A DNA stretch of 64,000 nt from Catellatospora vulcania. Lineage in GTDB: Bacteria; Actinomycetota; Actinomycetes; Mycobacteriales; Micromonosporaceae. A model generated the notes under the pieces. It saw only the letters and a program-made list of their open reading frames with translations, did no database searches and was not told the origin of the DNA. A program made the translations under genes and the position numbers. Below are positions 16,068 through 28,972 of this stretch, piece after piece; within the stretch, counting starts at the first letter, position 1, and each line of letters starts with the position of its first letter. Location: positions 42,397-106,396 of the forward strand of contig NZ_WARX01000036.1 in the NCBI RefSeq assembly GCF_009720385.1. Reading direction: 5' to 3'.

Positions 16068-17285
16068 TTAATCGCTCTTCGGCGCGGCGGCGCCCTCTTC
16101 GCCATTCGGCGGCGCGGCGCCGCCCTCTTCGCCCTTCGGCACGGCACCGGTCTCCGCACGGCTCAACCGATACGGGTCGATCCGACCGACGGCTCTCCTG
16201 ATCTGCCGCTCCGCGTCCTCACGCGACAGCTGGGCGGCCTGCAGCAGGTCCGTCGCCGTCGAGCGCACCTGCGCGAACACCACCTCGCCGGAGAACCCCA
16301 GACCCGCCTGATGGGCCTCCCGGGCCTCCCGAACGGCGTGCACCGCGGCCTGCGCCGCCTGCTCCGGCTCGATCGCGTCGGCCAGCTCGCGGCGCAGCGA
16401 CGACACCGACCGCGCCAGCGCGTGCACGGCGGCGACCAGGGAGGCCGGCACCGGTTCGCCGTCGCGGATCATCGACACGATGCGGCGTACCAGCACCCGG
16501 CTGTTGCGCAGCGAGCGCGCCAGATGGTCCGCGGCCTCGATGTATGCCGACAGCAGGCCGTGCTTGCCCCAGTGCAGCGGGGCGATGGTCGCCAGCTCCT
16601 TGCTCGTCTTCAGCGACTCGCCGAACGACCGCAGGTGCGACTCCGCCTCCCGCATGCGGTCCAGCGCCTCCTGCGCCACCGCCGCGTCGCCGTGCGCCAG
16701 CGCCTCGGCCGCCTCGTCGAGCCCGTCGGCGAGCGCGTCCATCAGCGGCCCGACCGCCCGCTTCACCTCGGTCAGCGGGTTCAGCGGCAGCAGTAGCGCC
16801 ATCACCAGCAGCGCGATGCCGCCGCCGACGACCGCGTCGACGAAGCGGCTGAGGTAGTAGTCGCTGGTGATCGGCAGCAGCGTGGCGACCAGGATGCCGG
16901 ACGAGGCCGCCTGGCTCACCAGCGACGCCGAGCCGCCGATGAAGATGGCCAGGTTGATCGCGAGCAGCACCACCAGCGACACCTGCCAGGCGCCCCGGCC
17001 GATCACCAGGATCAGCAGCTCGCCGAGCAGGATGCCGACCGCGTTGCCGGCCACGATCTCGGCCGCGCGCCGCATCCGCTGCCCCACCGAGATGGCCAGC
17101 GTGACCACGGCCGCGATCGGCGCGAAGAACGGCTGGAAGTGGCCGAGCAGGTCGTGCGCCACGTACCAGGCCAGCCCCGCCGCGACCGCGGCCTGCACGG
17201 ACAGGATGACGCTGCCGCGCACCCGCCGCACCCGGTCGCGCAGCGTGACCCGCGTGCGGCGGCCCAGCTCGGCGGCGTCCATCAC
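16068..17285 (-). CDS. FUSC/aromatic-acid-exporter-like membrane protein
   Basis: A 405-residue protein with an N-terminal block of about six helices (residues 25-165, e.g. FFAPIAAVVTLAISVGQRMR, the FUSC signature region) and a long helical cytoplasmic domain with many charged residues (170-360). This is the half-size FUSC/ArAE type thought to export aromatic acids or similar compounds; transport is inferred only. The C-terminus has a short repeated tail (KGEEGG, NGEEGA) encoded by a 24-bp direct repeat at 16081-16140, a likely slippage site. It converges on the aminotransferase gene. Confidence 0.82.
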   Translation of the reverse strand: MMDAAELGRRTRVTLRDRVRRVRGSVILSVQAAVAAGLAWYVAHDLLGHFQPFFAPIAAVVTLAISVGQRMRRAAEIVAGNAVGILLGELLILVIGRGAWQVSLVVLLAINLAIFIGGSASLVSQAASSGILVATLLPITSDYYLSRFVDAVVGGGIALLVMALLLPLNPLTEVKRAVGPLMDALADGLDEAAEALAHGDAAVAQEALDRMREAESHLRSFGESLKTSKELATIAPLHWGKHGLLSAYIEAADHLARSLRNSRVLVRRIVSMIRDGEPVPASLVAAVHALARSVSSLRRELADAIEPEQAAQAAVHAVREAREAHQAGLGFSGEVVFAQVRSTATDLLQAAQLSREDAERQIRRAVGRIDPYRLSRAETGAVPKGEEGGAAPPNGEEGAAAPKSD

Positions 17286-17339
17286 CTAACTGTGGCCTAC
17301 CCCGCACCGCGAGCCGGACGGATGCGCCAAGATTTGGCC

Positions 17340-17975
17340 ATGGCCACCGAGACGACCCCGCTCACCGCCGACCGGTTCGCCGCCACGGCCCGCGCCGCCG
17401 GGGCCACCGGTCCCGACAGCGTGCTGGCCGAGGTCGGCACCGAGCTGATCAACCGGTGGTCGGAGCCGCAGCGGCACTACCACACCGTGGAACACCTGGC
17501 CGCGTGCCTGGAACTGGTCGGCGACGAGCCGGCGGTCGCGCTGGCGGTGTGGGGCCACGACGCGGTCTACGACCCGACGGCGGCGGACAACGAGGAACGC
17601 AGCGCCGTGCTCACCGCCGAGCTGCTGACCGAGTGCCGGCTGCCGATCGCGGTGATCGAGGAGGTCACCCGCCTGGTACGCCTCACCGCCGGCCACTCGG
17701 TGGCCCCCGGCGACCGCAACGGTGCCCTGCTGGCCGACGCCGACCTGGCCGTCCTCGCCGCCCCGTGGCCCGACTACGTGCACTACGTGGCCGCCGTCCG
17801 CGCCGAGTACGCCCACGTCCCCGACGAGCTGTGGCGCATCGGCCGCAGCACCGTCCTGCAGTCCCTGCTGGCCTTACCCACCCTCTACCACCACACCCCC
17901 CACCTGGAGTCCCCCGCCCGCGCCAACCTCCGCCGCGAACTGTCCTCCCTCACCCCGACCCCACCCCCGGGTTGA
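17340..17975 (+). CDS. HD-superfamily predicted metal-dependent hydrolase
   Basis: A 211-residue protein with HYHTVEHL (His46, His48, His52), then VWGHDAVYDP (His73-Asp74, the HD pair) and NEERSA. This pattern defines the COG4339-type HD family of bacteria, whose substrate is unknown; related HD enzymes cleave phosphomono- or diesters. The start is taken at ATG 17340 (ATETTPLTADRF); ATG 17322 would add six residues. The stop codon TGA at 17973-17975 lies inside the palindromic GTTGATCATGAAC element, so the last residues (PTPPPG) run straight into the repeat. Confidence 0.8.
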   Translation: MATETTPLTADRFAATARAAGATGPDSVLAEVGTELINRWSEPQRHYHTVEHLAACLELVGDEPAVALAVWGHDAVYDPTAADNEERSAVLTAELLTECRLPIAVIEEVTRLVRLTAGHSVAPGDRNGALLADADLAVLAAPWPDYVHYVAAVRAEYAHVPDELWRIGRSTVLQSLLALPTLYHHTPHLESPARANLRRELSSLTPTPPPG

Positions 17976-18030
17976 TCATGAACTTATGGCACGGGTCAGC
18001 GGCGTGCCGCCGACACAACTTCATGATCAC
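17971..18030 (+). repeat. GATCATGAACTTATGGCAC element, locus 2 left copy
   Basis: A 60-bp element identical in design to that at 6751-6810, with GTTGATCATGAACTTATGG identical at the left end. It carries the stop codon of the HD-family gene. Confidence 0.85.
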
Positions 18031-18085
18031 CTTCGCGTGCCACCATCCGGTCGGCCGGCGGGCAACAGAGGCAGGCAGCTCCATC

Positions 18086-18143
18086 GATCATGAGGTTGTG
18101 GCCACGACACGCCGCCGAGCCGTGCCATAAGTTCATGATCAAC
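18086..18143 (-). repeat. GATCATGAACTTATGGCAC element, locus 2 right (inverted) copy
   Basis: An inverted copy separated by 55 bp from the left one. On the minus strand its TGA (complement of 18139-18141) is the stop codon of the DUF4031 gene. The two copies could pair into one long stem. Confidence 0.85.
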
Positions 18144-18423
18144 GCGGAGGGGCGGGTGCTGCGCGGGTGAGGTGCTTGGGGATGCGGAGGTTGGCGGCGC
18201 GGAGCATGCGGGCGATGTCGCGGGAGGTGGCGTAGCGGGCGCCGAGCCACAGGGCGACCGGGACGCGCTCGGCGGGGATGTCGTAGTGGTCGCGGTCGAA
18301 GCCGCGGCGGGGAGCACCCAGCAACTCGGCGAACACGTGCAGTTCCGCCAGCGACACGTCGCTGACCAGATGCGCCCACAGCCGGCCGTGCGCGGGCCAG
18401 ACCGGGCTGTCGACATGGATCAC
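18139..18423 (-). CDS. DUF4031 domain-containing protein
   Basis: A 94-residue cytosolic protein starting MIHVDSPVWPAHGRLWAHLV, the family's conserved N-terminus. It continues SLAELHVFAELLGAPRRGFDRDHYDIP (here residues 23-49) and WLGARYATSRDIARMLRAA. DUF4031 proteins are short actinobacterial proteins of unknown function. The conserved D-H-Y-D and H residues suggest a metal- or nucleotide-binding site. It is divergent from the FAD-oxidase gene, with only 22 bp between starts. Its stop codon is contributed by a palindromic repeat. Confidence 0.8.
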   Translation of the reverse strand: MIHVDSPVWPAHGRLWAHLVSDVSLAELHVFAELLGAPRRGFDRDHYDIPAERVPVALWLGARYATSRDIARMLRAANLRIPKHLTRAAPAPPR

Positions 18424-18445
18424 GCGTCCACGCTAGCGTGCGAAG

Positions 18446-19834
18446 GTGACCTTCCTCGACGAGCTGACGGCTGCTCTGTGCCCCGACCGCGTGATCACCG
18501 ATCACGACCTGCTGATCTCGTACCGGCGTGACGAGGCGGATCTCTGCGACGCGGGTATGCCGCTGGCAGTCGTACGCCCGGAGGAGACCGCCCAGGTCGC
18601 CGCCGCGATGGCGATCGCTGCGCGGCACGGCGTGCCCGTGGTGCCGCAGGGCGCGCGGACCGGGCTGGCGGGCGGCGCGAACGCCGTCGACGGCTGCCTG
18701 GTCATGTCGATGCTCGCCATGAACCGCATCGTCGACCTCGACATCGCCAACCGGGTCGCCACCGTCCAACCGGGAGTGGTCAACGCGGTGCTGGCCCGTG
18801 CCGCGCTCGCCGAAGGGCTGCGCTACCCGCCGGACCCGGGCTCGTGGGAGTCGAGCACGATCGGCGGCAACGTCGCCACCAACGCGGGCGGCATGTGCTG
18901 CGTGAAGTACGGCGTCACCACCGAGTACGTGCTCGGCCTGGAGGTCGTGCTCGCCGACGGGCGCGTGCTGCGCACCGGCCGCCGCACCCCGAAGGGCGTC
19001 GCCGGATACGACCTGACCAGGCTGTTCGTGGGGTCCGAGGGCACCCTCGGCGTCATCACCGAGATCACCGTGGCGCTGCGGCCGGCCGCCGAGGAGTCGC
19101 TGACCATGGTCGCGGTCTTCCCGACCACGGCCGCTGCGGGCGACGCGGTGAACCGGATCTTCGCGGCGGGGCTGTCCCCCAGCCTGCTGGAGCTGCTGGA
19201 CCGGGTGCATCTGGAGGCGCTGGAGGCATACCGGCCGATGGGGCTGGACACCTCGGCCGCCGCGCTGCTGCTGGCCGCGGTGGACACCGGGTCGCGGGCC
19301 GCCGCGGACCTGGAGGCCATCGCCGAGCTGGCCAGGCAGGCCGGGGCGAGCGACGTCTGGCAGGCCACCGACGCGACCGAGGCCGCCGAGCTGCTGCAGG
19401 CCCGCCGCCTGGCGCACCCGGCGATGGAGCATCTGGCCCTCTCGCTGTACGAGCACGGCGGGCTGATCATCGACGACATCGCGGTGCCGCGCACCCGGCT
19501 GGCGGAGCTGCTCGACGACATCGTGGAGATCGCCGCCAAGCACGACGTGCCGGTCGGCGTGGTCGGCCACGCGGGCGACGGCAACCTGCACCCGAACATC
19601 GTGGTGGACCGCGCCGACCCGGCCAGCGTCGCGGCAGGCCAGCGCGTCTTCGACGAGATCATGGAGCGCGGCCTGGCGCTGGGCGGCACCTGCACCGGCG
19701 AACACGGCGTCGGCCTGCTCAAGCGCGACTGGCTGGCCACCGAGCTGGGCGAGGTAGGCGTCGACGTCCAGCGCGCCATCAAGTCCGCCCTGGACCCGAC
19801 CAACCTCCTGAACCCCGGCAAGGTCCTGCGCTGA
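18446..19834 (+). CDS. FAD-binding oxidoreductase, GlcD/D-lactate dehydrogenase type
   Basis: A 462-residue VAO/PCMH-fold flavoprotein. The FAD-binding motifs are PQGARTGLAGGANAVDG (about residues 69-85), PDPGSWESSTIGGNVATNAG (130-149) and SEGTLGVITEITVAL. The C-terminal cap has VGVVGHAGDGNLHPNIVV, with the active-site histidines, and GTCTGEHGVGLLKRDWL. It probably oxidises D-lactate, glycolate or another 2-hydroxy acid and passes electrons to quinone. There is no Fe-S subunit nearby, unlike the full glcDEF set. The start is GTG 18446. Confidence 0.9.
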   Translation: MTFLDELTAALCPDRVITDHDLLISYRRDEADLCDAGMPLAVVRPEETAQVAAAMAIAARHGVPVVPQGARTGLAGGANAVDGCLVMSMLAMNRIVDLDIANRVATVQPGVVNAVLARAALAEGLRYPPDPGSWESSTIGGNVATNAGGMCCVKYGVTTEYVLGLEVVLADGRVLRTGRRTPKGVAGYDLTRLFVGSEGTLGVITEITVALRPAAEESLTMVAVFPTTAAAGDAVNRIFAAGLSPSLLELLDRVHLEALEAYRPMGLDTSAAALLLAAVDTGSRAAADLEAIAELARQAGASDVWQATDATEAAELLQARRLAHPAMEHLALSLYEHGGLIIDDIAVPRTRLAELLDDIVEIAAKHDVPVGVVGHAGDGNLHPNIVVDRADPASVAAGQRVFDEIMERGLALGGTCTGEHGVGLLKRDWLATELGEVGVDVQRAIKSALDPTNLLNPGKVLR

Positions 19835-19856
19835 CCCCGCCGGTCGGGCCGGGTGA

Positions 19857-19920
19857 TGATCGCTGTCTCGTGTCATGATCTGCGGTCCGGCCGCAGATCA
19901 TGACACGGAACGCCGATCAT
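19857..19920. repeat. Intergenic palindrome CGTGTCATGATCTGCGG
   Basis: Perfect 17-bp arms at 19869-19885 and 19891-19907 with a 5-nt loop, plus outer ATGATCG/CGATCAT arms. It lies between the convergent FAD-oxidase and glpD genes and resembles no other copy in the window. Confidence 0.85.
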
Positions 19921-19943
19921 GACTGCCGGCGCCGACCCTAGGG

Positions 19944-21683
19944 TCAGACGGCGGTGAGGCGGGCGGCGTCGGCGGCGGCGTCGTCGGGCATGCGCTGGGA
20001 TTCGCGTTCGGCGTCGACGCGGGCCAGGTAGGCGCTGATCTCGGATGCGGTGGTGGCGGGAGACCAGCCGAGGACGGGGGCCATGAGCTCGGCGGTGCGG
20101 CGGGCCGTCTGGACGCCGCGGTGGGCGGTCTCGATGGAGATCCGGGTACGCCGGGCGAGCACGTCGACGACGTGCAGCGCGCCCTCGTGGCGGGCCGCGT
20201 AGACGACCTCGGCGGACAGGTGCTCCGGTGCGCCGGGCAGCGGATCGGCCAGCGAGCGGTCCTCGTCGATCAGCGCGAGCAGCTCGGTGGTGAGCGTGCC
20301 GTAGCGCTCCAGCAGGTGCTCCACCGCCCCGACGCTCAGCTCGTGGCGGCGGGCCAGGTCGGCGCGGTCACGCCACATCGCCTCGTAGCCGTCGGCCCCG
20401 AGCAGCGGCAGGTCGGCCGTGCCGCTGTGCCGCACGTCGCCGAGCCGCCGGACCGCCTTGTCGATCACGTCCTGGGCCATCACCCGGTACGTGGTGAACT
20501 TGCCGCCCGCCACCAGCAGCAACCCGAGCAGAGGCTCGACGACGGCGTGCTCGCGGGACAGCGCCGACGTCGAGTCCGACTCCCCCCGCAGCAGCGGACG
20601 CAGGCCCGCGTACACCCCTTCGATGTCCTCGCGGCGCAGCGGCCGGTCGAGCACCTCGTTGACGTGCGACAGCAGGTAGTCGATGTCCTTTGCGGACGCG
20701 GCCGGGTGCGCGCGGTCGAGCTGCCAGTCGGTGTCGGTGGTGCCGATGATCCAGTGCCCGCCCCACGGGATGACGAACAGCACGCTGGACGCGGTACGCA
20801 GGATCAGGCCGACCTCGCCGGTGATCGCCGAACGGGGCACCACCAGGTGCACGCCCTTGGAGGCGCGCACCCGGAAGCCGACCCGCGCGTCGGGCAGCCA
20901 GGACGAGACGTCGTCGCTCCACACGCCGGTCGCCGCGACGACGGTCTTCGCGCGCACGTCGAACTCCTCGACGCCGTCGCTGACCCGTACGCCGGTCACC
21001 TGGCGGGCCTGCCGGAGCAGGCCGACGGCCTTGACGCCGGTCAGCACGGCCGCGCCGAGGCTGGCCGCGGTGCGGGCCACCGTCACCACGAACCGGGCGT
21101 CGTCGACCTGCCCGTCGTAGTAGCGGATCGCGCCGGCCAGGCCCTGTTCGCGCAGCGACGGGAACAGGCGGCGGGCGCCGTGCTGGGTCAGGTGCTTGTG
21201 CAGCGGCATGCCGCGCCCGCCGCCGACCAGGCCCGCGAAGGCGTCGTAGAGCGCCACCCCGGCCCCGTAGTAGAGGCGGTGCCAGGCCCGCTTGGCCACC
21301 CCGGCCACGCCGGGCGTTTCAGCAGGCAGCGGGACCAGGAACGGCACCGGCCGCACCAGGTGCGGGGCGAGCCGCGTGGCGAGCAGGCCGCGCTCCCGCA
21401 GCGCCTCGTGCACCAGCGGGAACTCCAGCTGTTCCAGGTAGCGCAGGCCGCCGTGGATCAGCTTGGACGAGCGCGAGGACGTGCCCGCGGCGAGGTCGCT
21501 CGCCTCGATCAGGGCCACGCGCAGGCCGCGGGACGCGGCGTCCAGCGCCGCGCCGACGCCGGTCACCCCGCCGCCGACGACCAGGACATCGAACTCTTCG
21601 TCGCGTAGCCTGCGCAGGTCGGCTGCGCGGCGCTCCGGGGACAGAGCACCTGCGGCGAAGCGGGACACGCTGCGGTCACGCAT
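19944..21683 (-). CDS. glpD: Aerobic glycerol-3-phosphate dehydrogenase
   Basis: A 579-residue flavoprotein. It has an N-terminal FAD-binding Rossmann motif DVLVVGGGVTGVGAALDAAS (residues 32-51), then the GlpD signature SSRSSKLIHGGLRYLEQLE. It also has VIPWGGHWIIGTTDTDW and a C-terminal helical domain (ELSVGAVEHLLERYGTL, then TRISIETAHRGVQ). It oxidises sn-glycerol-3-phosphate to dihydroxyacetone phosphate, feeding electrons into the membrane quinone pool. No glpK or glpF is adjacent. It is divergent from the membrane-subtilase gene with 22 bp between starts. Confidence 0.93.
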   Translation of the reverse strand: MRDRSVSRFAAGALSPERRAADLRRLRDEEFDVLVVGGGVTGVGAALDAASRGLRVALIEASDLAAGTSSRSSKLIHGGLRYLEQLEFPLVHEALRERGLLATRLAPHLVRPVPFLVPLPAETPGVAGVAKRAWHRLYYGAGVALYDAFAGLVGGGRGMPLHKHLTQHGARRLFPSLREQGLAGAIRYYDGQVDDARFVVTVARTAASLGAAVLTGVKAVGLLRQARQVTGVRVSDGVEEFDVRAKTVVAATGVWSDDVSSWLPDARVGFRVRASKGVHLVVPRSAITGEVGLILRTASSVLFVIPWGGHWIIGTTDTDWQLDRAHPAASAKDIDYLLSHVNEVLDRPLRREDIEGVYAGLRPLLRGESDSTSALSREHAVVEPLLGLLLVAGGKFTTYRVMAQDVIDKAVRRLGDVRHSGTADLPLLGADGYEAMWRDRADLARRHELSVGAVEHLLERYGTLTTELLALIDEDRSLADPLPGAPEHLSAEVVYAARHEGALHVVDVLARRTRISIETAHRGVQTARRTAELMAPVLGWSPATTASEISAYLARVDAERESQRMPDDAAADAARLTAV

Positions 21684-21705
21684 CCCACCAAGGTACCGTG
21701 CGGCT

Positions 21706-24438
<2,733 letters not shown>

Positions 24439-24449
24439 GCTTCGCTCCC

Positions 24450-25343
24450 ATGATCACCCCTTACGAGCCCCAGCACCGGGCCGCCGTGGTCGATCTCCTC
24501 GGCCGGTCCCTGCTGGCCGAGGACGCCGCCGAGGCGGCCGACATCACGGCCCTGCTGGGCGGTTCGGCGGGCTTCGTCGCGGTCGACGGCGACGTGCCCG
24601 ACGGCGACGTGGTCGGGGTCGCGCTGGCCTCCACGGGACGCAAGGACCCGACGGTCGGCCACCTCGACCTGCTGGTGGTCGATCCCGCCTTCCGGCGGCA
24701 GGGCCTGGCCCGCGAGCTGGTCGGGGCGGTCGAGGGGCAGTTGCGGGCGCGCGGGCTGACCGCGGTGCGCGTCGCCGGCAACCCGCCCACGCACGTGTGG
24801 CCCGGCGTGGACGTGCGGTACACCCCGGCCGTGTGCGCGCTGACCGCACTCGGCTACGCCCACGACCGTACGGCCTGGAACATGACCGCGGACCTGGCCG
24901 AGGGATCACCCGCATTGCACGAGACCCGGACCGCCCAGGAGCGGCTGGCCGCCGCGCACGTGGTCGTTCGCGCGGCCACCCCCGACGACCTGGCGGAGCT
25001 GCGGCCGCTGATTGCCGCCGAGTGGGGCCCGGCCTGGGTGGCCGAGGTCGAGCGGGCCGTCGGCGGGGCCGGGGGCTGCCACCTCGCCATCCGCGACGGG
25101 CAGCCGATCGCGTTCGCCGCGTGGGGCGGCTGCCGCCCGAGCTGGTTCGGACCGATGGGCACCCTGCCCGCCGCGGCGGGCCTGGGCATCGGCGGCGTCC
25201 TGCTGCGACGGTGCCTGCGCGACCAGGCCGACCGGGGCCTCACCCAGGCCCAGATCGGCTGGGTGGGACCGGTCTCGTTCTACTCCGGAGCGGCCGGGGC
25301 GGTCATCGAGCGCGTCTTCTTCCTCTTCCACAAACAACTGTAA
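24450..25343 (+). CDS. Tandem GNAT N-acetyltransferase
   Basis: A 297-residue protein starting at ATG 24450, 11 bp after the protease stop, so probably co-transcribed. The first GNAT domain (about residues 1-150) has the acetyl-CoA loop DPAFRRQGLARELV, then HVWPGVDVRYTPAVCALTAL and GYAHDRTAWNM. The second (about 170-297) has AAAGLGIGGVLLRRCL. In two-domain GNATs such as MshD usually one half binds acetyl-CoA and the other is degenerate, but both loops are recognisable here. The substrate is unknown. The last 60 bp before the next gene are unusually AT-rich. Confidence 0.8.
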   Translation: MITPYEPQHRAAVVDLLGRSLLAEDAAEAADITALLGGSAGFVAVDGDVPDGDVVGVALASTGRKDPTVGHLDLLVVDPAFRRQGLARELVGAVEGQLRARGLTAVRVAGNPPTHVWPGVDVRYTPAVCALTALGYAHDRTAWNMTADLAEGSPALHETRTAQERLAAAHVVVRAATPDDLAELRPLIAAEWGPAWVAEVERAVGGAGGCHLAIRDGQPIAFAAWGGCRPSWFGPMGTLPAAAGLGIGGVLLRRCLRDQADRGLTQAQIGWVGPVSFYSGAAGAVIERVFFLFHKQL

Positions 25344-25400
25344 AACGGGCTTTTTTCGTAATTCAGATTAGAACCGTGTTTTTCCGGGGACGATGAGCAT

Positions 25401-26822
25401 GTGGCAGCCCCGACCAGCCCTATTGCGGAACCCCACGAGACCAAGGGGGCGGCGATCCTGGTCGCCGCCGCGGCCGCGGTGGGCGGTTTCCTCTTCGGGT
25501 ACGACACCGCGGTCATCAACGGCACCGTGGACGCCCTGCGCAACACCTTCCAGCTCGGCGCGGTGGCCCTCGGGTTCGTCGTGTCGGCGGCCCTGCTGGG
25601 CTGCGCGGTAGGCGCCTGGTTCGCCGGCCCGCTGGCCGACCGGATGGGCCGGGTGCGGGTCATGCTGATCGCCGCGGGCCTGTTCCTCGCCAGCGCGATC
25701 GGCTCCGGCCTCGCCTTCAGCCCCGTCGACCTGACGTTCTGGCGGATCATCGGCGGCTTCGGCGTCGGCGCGGCGAGCGTCATCGCGCCCGCGTACATCG
25801 CCGAGGTCTCGCCGGCCCACATCCGCGGCCGGCTCGGTTCGCTCCAGCAGCTCGCCATCGTCAGCGGCATCTTCGTCGCCCTGCTCGTCGACTACCTGCT
25901 GGCCGACGCGGCCGGCGGCGCGATGGAGCCGGTGCCGTGGGGCGGGGCCGCCTGGCGCTGGATGTTCGCCTCAGCCGCCATCCCGGCCGTCATCTACGCG
26001 GTGCTGGCACTCCAGATCCCGGAGTCCCCGCGCTACCTGGTGCGCCGCGGCCGCGTCGTCGAGGCCCGCGTCGTGATCAAGCGGCTGATCGGCGGCGACG
26101 TCGAGAAGCGGATCATCGACATCAAGCGCACGGTGGCGGGCACCACCGAGAAGGTCCACCTGAGCGTCCTCAAGGGCCCCCGGCTCGGACTCCAGCCCAT
26201 CGTCTGGGTCGGCATCCTGCTCTCGGTGTTCCAGCAGTTCGTCGGCATCAACGTGATCTTCTACTACTCGTCGGCGCTGTGGGCCTCGGTGGGCTTCAGC
26301 GAGTCCGACTCACTGCTGATCACCGTCATCACCAGCATCACCAACATCGTCACCACGCTCATCGCGATCGCGCTGGTCGACAAGGTCGGCCGCAAGCCGC
26401 TGCTGCTCGTCGGCGCGGCCGGCATGGTGCTCACGCTCGGCGCGATGGCCTGGTGCTTCTCCACCGCCACGCAGACCATCGGAGCCAACGGCGAGGCGCT
26501 GACCACGCTGAGCCCGGCGATCGGCAAGGTCGCCCTGGTCGCCGCGAACCTGTACGTGGTCGCCTTCGGCATGAGCTGGGGCCCGGTGGTCTGGGTGCTG
26601 CTCGGCGAGATGTTCAACAACAAGATCCGGGCCACCGCGCTGGCCGTCGCCGCCGCGGCCCAGTGGATCGCGAACTGGCTGATCAGCACCACCTTCCCGG
26701 CGCTGTCGAACATCGGCCTGACCTTCGCCTACGGCCTGTACGCGATGTTCGCCGCGCTCGCCTTCCTCTTCGTCTGGAAGGCCGTCCGCGAAACCAAGGG
26801 CCGCGAACTCGAAGCCATGTGA
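25401..26822 (+). CDS. Sugar porter family MFS transporter
   Basis: A 473-residue, 12-helix permease. Signature motifs are GFLFGYDTAVINGT (residues 30-43), LADRMGRVRVML (the D-R-x-G-R loop 2 motif), PAYIAEVSPAHIRGRLGSLQQ (PESPR-type region follows: QIPESPRYLVRRGR), and FQQFVGINVIFYYSS in helix 7. It ends with PETKG-like RETKGREL. This family imports glucose, xylose or other hexoses with protons. The start GTG 25401 gives AAPTSPIAEP with GGGGA upstream; the ATG at 25393 lies out of frame. It converges with groEL. Confidence 0.92.
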   Translation: MAAPTSPIAEPHETKGAAILVAAAAAVGGFLFGYDTAVINGTVDALRNTFQLGAVALGFVVSAALLGCAVGAWFAGPLADRMGRVRVMLIAAGLFLASAIGSGLAFSPVDLTFWRIIGGFGVGAASVIAPAYIAEVSPAHIRGRLGSLQQLAIVSGIFVALLVDYLLADAAGGAMEPVPWGGAAWRWMFASAAIPAVIYAVLALQIPESPRYLVRRGRVVEARVVIKRLIGGDVEKRIIDIKRTVAGTTEKVHLSVLKGPRLGLQPIVWVGILLSVFQQFVGINVIFYYSSALWASVGFSESDSLLITVITSITNIVTTLIAIALVDKVGRKPLLLVGAAGMVLTLGAMAWCFSTATQTIGANGEALTTLSPAIGKVALVAANLYVVAFGMSWGPVVWVLLGEMFNNKIRATALAVAAAAQWIANWLISTTFPALSNIGLTFAYGLYAMFAALAFLFVWKAVRETKGRELEAM

Positions 26823-26854
26823 CCGGTGCCCCCGCACCGCGTCCCTCCTCCTGC

Positions 26855-26917
26855 CGCAACTCTTAAAGAGTCGCGGCCTCATCCCAGCCCGGTAGCCGCA
26901 AGTCGTTAAGAGTTGCG
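26855..26917. repeat. Intergenic palindrome CGCAACTCTTAA
   Basis: Perfect 12-bp arms at 26855-26866 and 26906-26917, with a partly paired centre (CGCGG/CCGC). It is followed 37 bp later by a classical terminator. A single copy in this window. Confidence 0.75.
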
Positions 26918-26953
26918 CCGGGTAGCTGGGCCGGCGGCGGGGCGGGCGGGGAA

Positions 26954-26992
26954 CGGCGAAGGCCCCCGAGCGGAGCTCGGGGGCCTTCGCCG
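26954..26992. terminator. Bidirectional terminator between MFS permease and groEL
   Basis: A perfect 18-bp stem (CGGCGAAGGCCCCCGAGC) with a GGA loop lies between convergent genes, 36 bp from the groEL stop. Confidence 0.9.
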
Positions 26993-27027
26993 TGTTCAGG
27001 GCTTGCGGTGCTTCCGATCCGTCAGGA

Positions 27028-28779
<1,752 letters not shown>

Positions 28780-28787
28780 TCACCTGT

Positions 28788-28814
28788 TTAGCACTCTCGC
28801 CCCCCGAGTGCAAG
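28788..28814. promoter_or_regulatory. Second CIRCE operator overlapping the groEL promoter
   Basis: TTAGCACTC, 9 nt, then GAGTGCAAG: the left arm is consensus and the right arm deviates at three positions. On the minus strand a possible -35 TTGCAC (28813-28808) and -10 TAAACA (28790-28785), 17 nt apart, lie inside this site, so HrcA bound here would block RNA polymerase. Confidence 0.75.
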
Positions 28815-28938
28815 CGAACACGGGATGATCACAACCTTTCCCGGACCCGCGCCACCGAGCCGCGTTCACCTTCGCCGGCGTATGTATCACCTGGCAGTGA
28901 CCCCCGAAGACCGGCCCGCGACGCCACGCGTGACCACG

Positions 28939-28970
28939 CCGCGCCGCCGTCCGGCAGGTGGGCGGCGCGG
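28939..28970. terminator. Likely terminator of the 28973-29979 operon; gap 28815-28972 otherwise empty
   Basis: CCGCGCCGCC (28939-28948) and GGCGGCGCGG (28961-28970) form a 10-bp stem 3 bp after the stop of the minus-strand membrane protein gene. I see no gene or other motif in 28815-28938. Confidence 0.5.
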
Positions 28971-28972
28971 GA

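Noticed and set aside
20121..21608. 495-codon + strand frame opposite glpD
   Set aside because: Same shadow effect; glpD motifs on the minus strand are unambiguous.
25343..25400. AT-rich patch as a horizontal-transfer border
   Set aside because: Only ~60 bp long, and both flanking genes have normal composition; more simply a promoter/terminator segment.
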